Source: Tumebacillus flagellatus
GTDB taxonomy: Bacteria > Bacillota > Bacilli > Tumebacillales > Tumebacillaceae
DNA length: 34,236 nt
Direction: 5' to 3'
Assembly: GCF_000714935.1 (NCBI RefSeq)
Contig: NZ_JMIR01000042.1
Location: 1 to 34,236 of the forward strand
In this document: positions 23,626 through 31,191 of the stretch, in pieces
Position numbering within the stretch: position 1 is the first letter of the stretch
How the letters are laid out: every line of letters begins with the position of its first letter
Position numbers and translations under genes: made by a program
The notes under the pieces: model-generated
What the model was told of the DNA's origin: nothing
What the model saw: only the letters and a program-made list of their open reading frames with translations
Databases searched by the model: none

Positions 23626-23690
23626 ACACCATATGTAGTGTTCGTTGACTGACGAAAGTGATTATACCCACTAGATTTGGACAGGGTCAA
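23626..23690 (-). promoter_or_regulatory. nrdR-nrdJ promoter with NrdR box
   Basis: The promoter is TTGACC (23690-23685), an 18-base spacer and TATAAT (23666-23661). The palindrome ACACCATATGTAGTGT (23626-23641) matches the NrdR box pattern (ACAC, AT-rich core, GTGT) and lies just downstream of the expected start point. NrdR boxes usually come in pairs; I see only one clear copy. Confidence 0.8.
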
Positions 23691-23893
23691 GAGCCTGAAA
23701 GTCTATGAAATATGTACCAGCACAGCGATAGAGACGTGCTCAAACGCCTAGAATCGCCTACAATCGCCAAGGGGGGCGAGAAACGGGAGAGGACTCGGTT
23801 GACGGAGACGAGCCCTTGATCGACCGTAACGTTTTTGCAGAAGTTGGGTCAGAAGACCTAGAATGTTTTTTTGAAAAAGGGGTGTTGAAGAAG
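23691..23893. other. Intergenic stretch between the nrdR promoter and the GNAT gene
   Basis: About 200 bases without a convincing gene. It contains short direct repeats around CGCCTAGAATCGCCTACAAT (23747 on). TTGCAG and TAGAAT at an 18-base spacing near 23835-23864 could serve as the promoter of the GNAT gene. Confidence 0.4.
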
Positions 23894-24433
23894 ATGGAAG
23901 CTGTATTTCCCCGCGTGGAGACGGAGCGCTTGGTCTTGCGCCGGGTGACGCAAGAGGATGCGGACGATGTGTTCGCGTTTCTCTCCGACCCGGAAGTGAT
24001 GGAATACTACGGAAACGACCCGTTTCCCCGCGAGAAAGTCCCCACCACGATTCAGAACTACGACAGCATGTTTGAAGACAAGCGCGGCATCCGCTTCGGG
24101 ATTGAAGAAAAAGCCACCGGACGCATCATCGGCACCTGCGGGCTGCAATTTTGGGACCACCGCGACCGCTGTGCCGAACTGGTCTACATCTTGCGCAAAG
24201 ACTCTTGGAGCCAAGGGGTTATGACGGAAGCGCTCGGCGCTTTGATCCAGTACGGATTCGAGCAGATGGATCTCTACCGCGTGCAGGCCAAGATCGAAGT
24301 CCCGAACATCGGGTCGCACCGCGTCGTCGAGAAGGTCGGACTGAAGCGCGAAGGCGTTCTGCGCGGCGCGGCGTACACCTTCGGGGAGTTCCGCGATCTC
24401 GTCATCTATGGAAAACTCCGGACGGATGAGTAA
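23894..24433 (+). CDS. GNAT acetyltransferase, RimJ/RimL/SpeG-like
   Basis: A 179-aa N-acetyltransferase of the Acetyltransf_3 group. It starts METERLVLRR-style (FPRVETERLVLRRVTQEDAD). The acetyl-CoA loop region is WSQGVMTEALGALIQYGFE, and the C-terminal motif is NIGSHRVVEKVGLKREGVLR, where the family contacts CoA. Members acetylate ribosomal protein N-termini, amino acids, polyamines or drugs; the substrate cannot be deduced. I prefer ATG 23894, which begins right at the domain. An upstream in-frame TTG at 23816 has a GGAG site and would add 26 residues that do not look like this family. The gene is monocistronic. Confidence 0.85.
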   Translation: MEAVFPRVETERLVLRRVTQEDADDVFAFLSDPEVMEYYGNDPFPREKVPTTIQNYDSMFEDKRGIRFGIEEKATGRIIGTCGLQFWDHRDRCAELVYILRKDSWSQGVMTEALGALIQYGFEQMDLYRVQAKIEVPNIGSHRVVEKVGLKREGVLRGAAYTFGEFRDLVIYGKLRTDE

Positions 24434-24496
24434 AAAATGACCTGTGCAAAAAAGTGTAACCAGCCCTGCGGCACACTCCAAATCGATGCAACAGAC

Positions 24497-24541
24497 AAAA
24501 GACCCGTTACCGCACTCACAGGAGGCGCAACGGGTCTTTTT
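24497..24541. terminator. Bidirectional terminator between the GNAT and HAD genes
   Basis: AAAAGACCCGTT pairs with AACGGGTCTTTTT around a 20-base loop; T runs on both strands, between convergent genes. Confidence 0.85.
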
Positions 24542-24547
24542 CTCTAC

Positions 24548-25354
24548 TTACTTGTCTGTGCCTTCCACATGACGGCGAAGGTCGGTCAACGAGCGCAGGA
24601 CGACGGTGGGACGTCCCTGTGCTGTGGCGACGTGCTCTTCCTTGGAGAAGCCCGTCAGCACCAAGACGGTGCGCACGCCGGCGTTCACGCCCGCGAGGAT
24701 GTCGGTTTCCAAGTTGTCGCCGACGACGACAGAGCGCTCCTTGCTCACGCCGAGGCGCTCCACCGCAAAGTCGATCATCCTCGCCGCCGGTTTGCCCATC
24801 ACGAGCGGCTCTTCGCCGGATGCGGTGCGAATGGCGGCCGCCAGCGACCCGGAGCCTGGCAGGAGGCCCTCTTCGGTCGGCAGGGCTTTGTCCACGTTCG
24901 TCGAAATGAACGTTGCGCCGCTCTGGATGAGCAGCGAGGCTTTTTTCAGCTTCTCATAGGAGAATCCGCGGTCGATGCCCTGCACCACATAGTCTGCCGG
25001 ACCGTCCTCCACGATTTCGCAGCCCGCCTCCGTCAGCGAAGTGCAGAGGCCCTCTTCACCGACCGGAAAGACGCGCTTGCCGGAACGACCGTCCGTTTTG
25101 ATGTATTCTGCCGCGACTTGGCTCGACGTAAAAACATCCTCGGGACGCGCCGGGATGCCCAAGTGCCGCAAGTGTTCCGCCACCTGCTCCGGCGTGCGCG
25201 AAGAGTTGTTGGTGACGTATAAGTATCGCCGGCCCGATGTTTGCAGCCATTTCACAAACTCCGGGGCGTCGTCGATCACTTCCTTGCCCCGGTAGAGCGT
25301 GCCGTCGAGGTCGATCAGGAACGCTTCGATGTCTTGCAGCCAAGTGGTGTCCAT
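24548..25354 (-). CDS. HAD-IIA phosphatase (NagD/AraL-like)
   Basis: A 268-aa haloacid-dehalogenase phosphatase. Motif I is FLIDLDGTLYRG near residue 12 (nucleophile and acid Asp), motif II YVTNNSSRTPEQ, motif III around MGKPAARMID, and motif IV VVGDNLETDILAGVNAG. The large C2 cap between motifs II and III is that of the NagD/AraL/p-nitrophenylphosphatase subgroup, which dephosphorylates sugar phosphates, nucleotides or damaged metabolites. The start at 25354 is 17 bases after the stop of the cobalamin adenosyltransferase gene. Its ribosome-binding GGAGG overlaps that stop, so the genes form an operon, though no biochemical link is known to me. Confidence 0.9.
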   Translation of the reverse strand: MDTTWLQDIEAFLIDLDGTLYRGKEVIDDAPEFVKWLQTSGRRYLYVTNNSSRTPEQVAEHLRHLGIPARPEDVFTSSQVAAEYIKTDGRSGKRVFPVGEEGLCTSLTEAGCEIVEDGPADYVVQGIDRGFSYEKLKKASLLIQSGATFISTNVDKALPTEEGLLPGSGSLAAAIRTASGEEPLVMGKPAARMIDFAVERLGVSKERSVVVGDNLETDILAGVNAGVRTVLVLTGFSKEEHVATAQGRPTVVLRSLTDLRRHVEGTDK

Positions 25355-25371
25355 CTCGTGTACAAGTCCTC

Positions 25372-25935
25372 CTAGAAGGTGAAATTCACTTCCGGTTCGT
25401 TCGTCCCCGCCCGATGGTTGATGGCGCGTGCCACGACGAACAGGTAGTCGGAGAGGCGGTTCAGATAGCGTTGCACCTCCGGGTTGACCGTCTCGTTCTT
25501 GCCAAGCGTCACCGCCACGCGCTCCGCACGGCGGGCGATCGTGCGCGCCGTCTGCAGCGCGGCGGCTGCTTTGTGCCCGCCCGGCAGGATGAAGCGGGTC
25601 AGCGGCGGCACTTCCGCGTCAAACCCGTCGATGAAGCTCTCCAGTTGCTCAACGTGCTTGCTTTGGACGTGGTAACCGTTCTCTTGGATCTTCTCAACCG
25701 GCGTCGCGAGGTCGCGTCCGAGGTCGAACAGGTCGCGCTGGATGGTCAGCAACTGCTGCTGCAAATCGTCCGTGCGAAACGTCACCTCGCGCAGATACGA
25801 CATCCCAAGCCCGATCATCGAGTTCGCTTCGTCGATCGTCCCGTACGTTTCCACGCGCACGGCGTCCTTGGGAACACGGTGGCCGTAGATCAGCGAGGTT
25901 TCGCCCTTGTCTCCCGATTTGGTATAGATTTTCAC
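25372..25935 (-). CDS. Cob(I)alamin adenosyltransferase, PduO type
   Basis: A 187-aa enzyme that moves the 5'-deoxyadenosyl group from ATP to cob(I)alamin, producing coenzyme B12. Family landmarks are the N-terminal KIYTKSGDKGETSLIYG (ATP-binding), VETYGTIDEANSMIGL, LPGGHKAAAALQTARTIARRAER and LNRLSDYLFVVAR. The start is GTG 25935, with AAGGAG nine bases upstream; an ATG at 25944 touches the ribosome-binding site. It is the first gene of an operon with the HAD phosphatase and sits behind a 145-base structured leader. Its product is needed by the class II ribonucleotide reductase encoded at 19952. Confidence 0.94.
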   Translation of the reverse strand: MKIYTKSGDKGETSLIYGHRVPKDAVRVETYGTIDEANSMIGLGMSYLREVTFRTDDLQQQLLTIQRDLFDLGRDLATPVEKIQENGYHVQSKHVEQLESFIDGFDAEVPPLTRFILPGGHKAAAALQTARTIARRAERVAVTLGKNETVNPEVQRYLNRLSDYLFVVARAINHRAGTNEPEVNFTF

Positions 25936-26117
25936 TCTTACCATCTCCTTTCCGGTCTCATCTTATCATATCTGATACAAGACGAAAGAGGCCACTCTCG
26001 CGAGGGCCTCCTGCCGTTTGTGTTCATTGGACTAGCACCTGCGCTGTTTCCCCAAACAACGCAGCTCTCATTATTTCCCCATGTCAGAATTATAAGATAT
26101 TTTTCCACTCTTGTAAA
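25936..26117 (-). promoter_or_regulatory. Promoter and structured leader of the adenosyltransferase operon
   Basis: Minus strand TTTACA (26117-26112), a 17-base spacer and a perfect TATAAT (26094-26089). The leader of about 145 bases contains two hairpins: CTGCG-GTTT / AAAC-CGCAG at 26064-26039, and GAGGCC / GGCCTC at 26010-25988, the latter followed by TTTCGTCTT. It may be an attenuator or an unrecognised riboswitch. I do not see the B12 box of a cobalamin riboswitch. Confidence 0.55.
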
Positions 26118-26166
26118 CACCGTTATACTAAAAACGAGGCAGCTTTTAGCAGAGGAGGTTCGTACT

Positions 26167-26991
26167 TTGAAAGTCACCCCGCATGTCCATCAACTGCCGG
26201 TCACCACGCCGACGCTGTTCCCGGCGACGACGACCAACGTTTATCTGGTGGTCGACGGAGACCGTGCCGTTTTGATTGATGCCGGATATGAACATGAAGA
26301 CGCCCATCGCAAAGTGGCGGAGTATGTGCAAGAGATCGGAGCCCCGAAAGTGGAGGCGATCTTGATGACGCACTACCACCATGACCATACGCCGGGCGCG
26401 AAGTTTTTTTCGAAGCATTTTGATTGCCCGGTGTACGCGCATCCGCTGGAAGTGGAGCATGTGGAGCGGGAAATCGCGCCGGTCAAAGTCGACGGGACGC
26501 TGGAAGAAGGCGATATCGTCGAGGTGGGGAGCTTGAAGTTGCACGTGCTGCACGCGCCGGGACACACGCACGGCTGCTTGAACTTCTGGCTGCCGGAAGA
26601 CCGCGTGCTGTTCACGGCGGACAACGTCGTCGGCGCGGGCACGACGTGGATCGGCCCGCCGGACGGGGATTTGCGCGTGTACTTGGACACCTTGCGCCGG
26701 TTGAAAACGTTCGACGCCGCGTGGATGGCGCCGGGGCACGGCGGGATGATCGCCGACGTCGAGGAGAAAATCGACTTCTTCATCGGCCGCCGCTTGGAGC
26801 GCGAAGAGCAGGTCTACCAGCTGTTGCGGCAACAGCCGCGCACCGAGGCGGAACTGGTGGATGCGGTGTACAAAGGAAGCGTCCACCCGAGCGTGATGTG
26901 GGTGGCGGAGAGAACCATCCAAGGCATCCTCGTGAAGCTGGTCGAGGACGGGCGCGCTGTGGAGAAAGATGGGACGTACCACGCACAGTAA
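26167..26991 (+). CDS. MBL-fold hydrolase with C-terminal winged helix, LACTB2-like
   Basis: A 274-aa metallo-beta-lactamase fold protein. Zinc ligands are in MTHYHHDHTPG (HxHxDH), HAPGHTHGCL, the bridging Asp of LFTADNVVG and the His of MAPGHGGMI. After about residue 205 comes a helical/winged-helix tail (REEQVYQLLRQQPRTEAELV, then IQGILVKLVEDGRAVEKDGT), the layout of LACTB2-type enzymes, some of which act on RNA. The start is TTG 26167, eight bases after GGAGG; the open frame extends much further upstream but overlaps the divergent operon. A TATACT (26125) is a possible -10. Confidence 0.87.
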   Translation: MKVTPHVHQLPVTTPTLFPATTTNVYLVVDGDRAVLIDAGYEHEDAHRKVAEYVQEIGAPKVEAILMTHYHHDHTPGAKFFSKHFDCPVYAHPLEVEHVEREIAPVKVDGTLEEGDIVEVGSLKLHVLHAPGHTHGCLNFWLPEDRVLFTADNVVGAGTTWIGPPDGDLRVYLDTLRRLKTFDAAWMAPGHGGMIADVEEKIDFFIGRRLEREEQVYQLLRQQPRTEAELVDAVYKGSVHPSVMWVAERTIQGILVKLVEDGRAVEKDGTYHAQ

Positions 26992-27000
26992 GTTAAGAAA

Positions 27001-27104
27001 AAAGACCTGTCGCCGGATGCAAAGCCAATTCGGGACAGGTCTTTTTTTGAAAAAAGAAGCCTGTCGCCGCGTGCAAAGCCAATTCTGGACAGGTCTTTTT
27101 TCCC
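27001..27104. repeat. Tandem pair of near-identical terminator hairpins
   Basis: Two copies (core 27006-27047 and 27060-27101) of the same 42-base unit, identical at 39 positions. Each begins CCTGTCGCCG, has TGCAAAGCCAATTC in the loop, and ends GGACAGGTCTTTTTT. Each folds as a stem ACCTGTC / GACAGGT, or nearly so, with a T tract. They lie between convergent genes and can stop both. The conserved loop is unusual for simple terminators. Confidence 0.85.
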
Positions 27105-27108
27105 TTAT

Positions 27109-28272
27109 TTACGGTTGATGTTGAAAGCTGTTCAGGAGTTGTTGGAACTCCTCCGCCGGGACCGGGCGGCTGAACAGGAAGCCTTGGGCCTCGTCGCACA
27201 GTTTCTCGCGAAGGTAGTCGAGCTGTTCGACCGTCTCGACTCCCTCGGCGGTCACTTGCAAGTGGAGGTTGTGCGCCATCGAGATGATCGTGGGCACAAT
27301 CGCCGACTCGTGCGTCAACATCAGCGTGTCGCGCACGAAGGACTGGTCGATTTTCAACCGATCCAGCGGGAACTTCTGCAAGTAGCTCAGCGACGAATAC
27401 CCCGTGCCGAAATCGTCCATGCCGATGCGCAAGCGGTGACCTTGCTCTTGCCACGTTTTGCACTGCCGGCTCGCCATACGCATCACCTGTTCGCCGATCG
27501 GCACGATCAAGCCGGTCTCTTCGGCTAAAGGGATAAACTGTAACGCGGGCACCAACCTGCGGGCGCGAAACCCGAGAAGTTTTTCCGCGGCGGGATTCAC
27601 TTCCACGAAGTAGCCCTGCAAGTCGATGGTGAAGATCGCGTTCGGATTGTGCTCGAACAGCGACTTATACCGCAACTCGCTGAGTTCCAACTTCGTCGAT
27701 TGCACCGACAACCGACGGTCGACCACGGCGCTGACGATAACAAACCCCAAGATGACCAACGTGCCAAGCCCGATGGCATACGCCATCCCCCACGAATTCA
27801 TCGAACCCGATTCATCCATTCCCGCCATGTCCATCAACTGAAACTTGGCGGCCGCCATGCCGGTGTAGTGCATGCCGGATATCGCAAATCCCATGATCAC
27901 GGCGCTGCCGATTTTGCGGGCCCAAAACCGTCCGTCCAACGTCTCACTTCGCAGGCGGAACAGCAAAAACAGCGCCGCCCACGACGCCCCCGCGGCGATC
28001 GCGACCGACAACAAGAACAAAGGCGGTTGGTAGGTGATCTCCGCAGGCATCCGCATCGCTTTCATGCCCGTGTAGTGCATCGCCACGAAGTGCATCGACC
28101 AAACACCGGTGCCCATCGTGATCGCGCCGGCCCCCAACCAGATGCGCCGCGCCACTCCCCGCGAAGCGGTCACCCGGCTCGCCAAGTCGAACGCCGTATA
28201 GGAAGCAATGATGGCGATGAGAATCGACAATGTCACCAGCGGCATGTGGTACGTACGCTGGATCACGTCCAT
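27109..28272 (-). CDS. MHYT-PAS-EAL signalling protein with an internal in-frame deletion
   Basis: A 387-aa frame. Residues 10-185 are an MHYT membrane sensor (SMHFVAMHYTGM near 59-70, GMHYTGMAAA at 133-142), a proposed copper/O2-sensing seven-helix unit. Residues 195-235 are the start of a PAS domain (SLFEHNPNAIFTIDLQGYFV, then NPAAEKLLGF). At about 236-243 the sequence jumps straight into the second half of an EAL domain (VPALQFIPLAEETGLI, then DDFGTGYSSL and KIDQSFVRD). The rest of PAS, the whole expected GGDEF and the first half of EAL with its ExL catalytic motif are missing. It is therefore probably unable to hydrolyse c-di-GMP. ATG 28272 has GGGGAG six bases upstream. Confidence 0.8.
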   Translation of the reverse strand: MDVIQRTYHMPLVTLSILIAIIASYTAFDLASRVTASRGVARRIWLGAGAITMGTGVWSMHFVAMHYTGMKAMRMPAEITYQPPLFLLSVAIAAGASWAALFLLFRLRSETLDGRFWARKIGSAVIMGFAISGMHYTGMAAAKFQLMDMAGMDESGSMNSWGMAYAIGLGTLVILGFVIVSAVVDRRLSVQSTKLELSELRYKSLFEHNPNAIFTIDLQGYFVEVNPAAEKLLGFRARRLVPALQFIPLAEETGLIVPIGEQVMRMASRQCKTWQEQGHRLRIGMDDFGTGYSSLSYLQKFPLDRLKIDQSFVRDTLMLTHESAIVPTIISMAHNLHLQVTAEGVETVEQLDYLREKLCDEAQGFLFSRPVPAEEFQQLLNSFQHQP

Positions 28273-28316
28273 CAAGAGCTCCCCCTCTTCACCCTATTTG
28301 TACTTCCCCCCGGCAA

Positions 28317-29048
28317 TTACGCCAACTCTTCCGGTGTCGGCGTCCCCACTCCGACGGTAGAGTTCCACAGGTCCTGCGCCCGCTGAAAACGCCCGATCGC
28401 CCGCAACGAATCGAGAGTGGGCGGCACCATGTCCATCTCGCCCTGCGAAGCGCCTGCCAACGCGGAGGTTACGTCATACCAGCCGTCTTCCTCAACTTCG
28501 CCCGCATGAGGCTCCGGCGTCTGACCTTCCGGCAAAATCGTCAAAAAGTACCGTGTGTCGAAACGTTTTTTGGAAACTTTGCGAGGAGTCAGTCGGTGAC
28601 CGAAGTAGCGCATGGAGTCGGTGGCAAGCGTCAGACCCGCCTGCTCCACCACATCATAAAAAGAAATCTCGCCCGCGAGCATCTTCTGCCGCACGTCGCG
28701 ATAGTTCCTCGACTGAATCAATTGCCCGGACGCGTCACGCGCCAAGAGGATGCCGACTTCCTCAAACGCTTCCCGCAGCGCGCACACCCAGTACGAAAGC
28801 GGCAGCCCTTCCGGATTCAGTTCCGGGGTCAGCGGCGCCGCAAGAGCCGCAAAGCGCGGGTCCTGATCTTCTTCGTCCATCTGGCCGCCCGGATACACAT
28901 AATGGCTTGCCAAAAAACGCATCGTCTGAGGTCGTTTCGTCATGTATACTTCCAGCCGCTCCGGCGTCGTCTGTTGCCGAACCAGCAAGATCGTCGCCGC
29001 TTGTTGGATCAATTCCGGCTGTTCCGATTGTCCCGGTGTCTCCGTCAA
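28317..29048 (-). CDS. Nudix hydrolase (NUDT19-like)
   Basis: A 243-aa Nudix-fold protein. It has an N-terminal strand region (AATILLVRQQ), YVYPGGQMDEEDQ as the start of a Nudix box, and a separated CALREAFEEVGILL with the REUxEExGU metal-binding core. About 25 residues are inserted between the two halves, as in NUDT7/NUDT19-type enzymes that hydrolyse CoA or other nucleoside-diphosphate derivatives. The start is TTG 29048, eight bases after GGAGG. It lies 44 bases upstream of the MHYT gene on the same strand, so they may be co-transcribed. Confidence 0.85.
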   Translation of the reverse strand: MTETPGQSEQPELIQQAATILLVRQQTTPERLEVYMTKRPQTMRFLASHYVYPGGQMDEEDQDPRFAALAAPLTPELNPEGLPLSYWVCALREAFEEVGILLARDASGQLIQSRNYRDVRQKMLAGEISFYDVVEQAGLTLATDSMRYFGHRLTPRKVSKKRFDTRYFLTILPEGQTPEPHAGEVEEDGWYDVTSALAGASQGEMDMVPPTLDSLRAIGRFQRAQDLWNSTVGVGTPTPEELA

Positions 29049-29226
29049 GAGGAGTCCCTCCGTTTCAGTTCCTGTTATTCTTCTTGTTGCTGTTGATTTC
29101 TGAGTAGTAATAAGCCAAGTGCCAAATCATCGTAACACGTAAATACGAATTCTTTCAACTGTAAGTAGAATCTGTCCTCCTGCTCAGGTAAACTAAAGTA
29201 GGTATAAACGAGAGGACGTGACACAG

Positions 29227-29826
29227 ATGTGGAAAGAGCAGGTATTTGAGGGGGAAAATTTCAATCACGAGGGGTTTGCAAACGAAGAATGGCAAGACTG
29301 CCAGTTTGTCGCCTGCTCGTTTCGAGATGCGGATTTGCGGGAATTGGTGACACGCGGATGCGTGTTTACAGAGTGTGATTTCAGCGGAGCGCAGTTCAAT
29401 GCGTCGGAGCATGCCAACAGCGCTTTTTTGAACTGCAAGTTTGATCATGCGAATTTCTTGGTGGCTACATTTCGGTCGTGCAAGATGACCGGTTCCAGTT
29501 TTGTCAAAACGAACTTCAGCGGCTTCTCGATTGAGGGCGGCGATTGGTCGTTTGCCAACTTGCGCCTGCAAGACTTGCGCGGACAAACCTTGAAACACGT
29601 TCGCTTCACCGAAAGCGACCTCTACGGCGCCAATTTGGAAAAAACCGACCTGCGCGGCGCCGACCTCTCCCGCGCCGTCCTCACCAACGCCAAACTCGCC
29701 AAAGCAGACCTGCGCGGCGCTGTCTTGGAGGCGGTGGACTTGCGTACGTTGGACTTGCGCGGCACGCGCATCGACTTGGAGCATGCGATTCAGTTGGCGA
29801 AATCATTCGGCGCGAAAGTGGAGTAA
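29227..29826 (+). CDS. Pentapeptide-repeat protein
   Basis: A 199-aa protein made of A(D/N)LxX-type five-residue repeats, from about residue 10 to 180 (FRDADLRELVTRGC, CDFSGAQFNASEH, then ADLSRAVLTNAKLAKADLRG). These fold as a right-handed beta-helix. Qnr and McbG members mimic DNA and protect gyrase; many others have no known role. It lacks a signal peptide or membrane segment. ATG 29227 has AGAGG about 10 bases upstream; an in-frame GTG at 29218 is too close. TATAAA at 29212 is a plausible -10. It is a single gene with a small terminator. Confidence 0.87.
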   Translation: MWKEQVFEGENFNHEGFANEEWQDCQFVACSFRDADLRELVTRGCVFTECDFSGAQFNASEHANSAFLNCKFDHANFLVATFRSCKMTGSSFVKTNFSGFSIEGGDWSFANLRLQDLRGQTLKHVRFTESDLYGANLEKTDLRGADLSRAVLTNAKLAKADLRGAVLEAVDLRTLDLRGTRIDLEHAIQLAKSFGAKVE

Positions 29827-29838
29827 GCGGATGTCGTG

Positions 29839-29857
29839 GAGGGAGACGTCCCTTTTG
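29839..29857 (+). terminator. Short terminator of the pentapeptide-repeat gene
   Basis: A small stem AGGGA / TCCCT with loop GACG and TTTTG after it, just downstream of the stop at 29826. Confidence 0.55.
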
Positions 29858-29865
29858 TTTATAGA

Positions 29866-29908
29866 AGAAAAAAGGAGTGTGCCTGTACGCAGGCTCACTC
29901 CTTTTTGT
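29866..29908 (-). terminator. Terminator of the two-component operon
   Basis: AAAAAGGAGTG...CCTG pairs with CAGG...CACTCCTTTTT around GCGTA-type loop bases. The 5' arm overlaps the last codons and stop (29895) of the kinase gene. Confidence 0.85.
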
Positions 29909-31190
29909 CTTTGGGCAAGAGGACGGTCAACGTCGTGCCTTGGTGAAGCGTGCTCTCGGCACGAATTTTGCCGTGATGCGCTTCGGCGATCCATTCGGCG
30001 ATCGACAGCCCCAGTCCGGAACCGCCCTCGGCCCGCGTGCGGGCTTTGTCTCCCCGGTAGAATCGGTCGAAGATCCGCGCCACATCGTCCGGCGCGATGC
30101 CGATTCCGGTATCCGCTACTATTAACTCGATCATGCCGCCGCCCGCGTTGCGGCAGGTGAGGCGGATGCGCCCGCCCTCGGGGGTGTATTTCAAAGCGTT
30201 GTCGAGCAAGATCAACAGCAATTGCCGAATGCGGTTGGCGTCGCCGATCATCTCCAGCTCGTCTTCGATGTTCGTTTGCAACTCAATCTCTTGCAGTTCC
30301 GCCATCAACGTGTAGTCTTCCGCGACGTCGCGCACCACCTCGTCCAGACGAAACGGACGAAGTTCGAGCAGTGCTTGGTTGGAATCGGTGCGGGCGAGTG
30401 TCAGCAAGTCGCTGACCAGTTTGGTCATGCGCTTCGTCTCTTTGAGCACGACGGCGACGTTGCGGCTCTGCTCTTGAATCGTCTCGTCGGGATGGCGAAG
30501 CATCAGTTCGGAGTGCGACTGCACGACGGCGAGCGGCGTGCGCAGTTCGTGAGAGGCATCGGCGACGAATTGCTGCTGCCGCTCCCATGCCTGACGAATC
30601 GGGACGAGAGCCCGTCCGGCGAGGAAGAACCCCGCCCCGACGATCAGCCCGCCGCCCACCACGATGACAAGGACGGTGACGACCAGCAGCGTCTCCAGCA
30701 CGTCCTGCTCCGCGTCGATGTTGCGCACGACTTGCACGGTGTTCTGCACCTTTTGCACCGGCTGCCCCGCCATCCCCGTTTGTGGAAGTCCGGAAAAAAA
30801 CGGCGTGTTCTGCGGGAACTGATACTGGGTGACCGGCGCGGTCAGCACGCGGTAGTAATGGTTGTCGAGGTGCAGCGTCTGCGGCACGTCGGAGATCTGC
30901 AAGTCGCGCAGAGTTTCGAGATCCGATTCCCCAAACTGCACATCGGTTTGGTTCAGCACGTCGCCCTGCTTGTCATAGATGATCGTCACCGCCGGACGGT
31001 CGAGGGGCCGGCCTCCGGGGTGCAACAGCGGTTGCATCGGGATGGCGGCGATTTCGCGCAGGCCGTCGTCCACGCGGTCGAGCAAGCGATGCTCGATGTA
31101 GACGTACAGCCCGATGCCGCACGTAATCAGCATGACGAGAAACACCACGGCGTTGAGAGTTGCCAATTGGACGCGAATCTTCTGGAACAT
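29895..31190 (-). CDS. Sensor histidine kinase
   Basis: A 431-aa membrane kinase. TM1 is at about 10-31 and TM2 at 166-191, with an outside sensor region (about 35-163) of unknown ligand. A HAMP-like/linker part is followed by HisKA with DASHELRTPLA (phosphorylated H214). The HATPase domain has LLILLDNALKYTPEGG (N box), DTGIGIAPDD (G1), FDRFYRGDKA (F box) and GGSGLGLSIAEW (G2). It lies one base downstream of the response-regulator stop, so the pair is translationally coupled. It resembles the CssS/BaeS/TcrY-type kinases. The stimulus is unknown. Confidence 0.94.
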   Translation of the reverse strand: MFQKIRVQLATLNAVVFLVMLITCGIGLYVYIEHRLLDRVDDGLREIAAIPMQPLLHPGGRPLDRPAVTIIYDKQGDVLNQTDVQFGESDLETLRDLQISDVPQTLHLDNHYYRVLTAPVTQYQFPQNTPFFSGLPQTGMAGQPVQKVQNTVQVVRNIDAEQDVLETLLVVTVLVIVVGGGLIVGAGFFLAGRALVPIRQAWERQQQFVADASHELRTPLAVVQSHSELMLRHPDETIQEQSRNVAVVLKETKRMTKLVSDLLTLARTDSNQALLELRPFRLDEVVRDVAEDYTLMAELQEIELQTNIEDELEMIGDANRIRQLLLILLDNALKYTPEGGRIRLTCRNAGGGMIELIVADTGIGIAPDDVARIFDRFYRGDKARTRAEGGSGLGLSIAEWIAEAHHGKIRAESTLHQGTTLTVLLPKDKKE

Positions 31191-31191
31191 C

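Noticed and set aside
25936-26090. Cobalamin riboswitch upstream of the adenosyltransferase gene
   Set aside because: The conserved B12 box and the usual length of about 200 bases are not seen.
25237-26166. Upstream extension of the LACTB2-like MBL frame
   Set aside because: It overlaps the divergent adenosyltransferase and HAD genes and precedes a good GGAGG-TTG start at 26167.
27001-27463. Minus-strand open frame reading through the two terminator copies
   Set aside because: It translates repeats and the antisense of the EAL region in another frame; no start signals.
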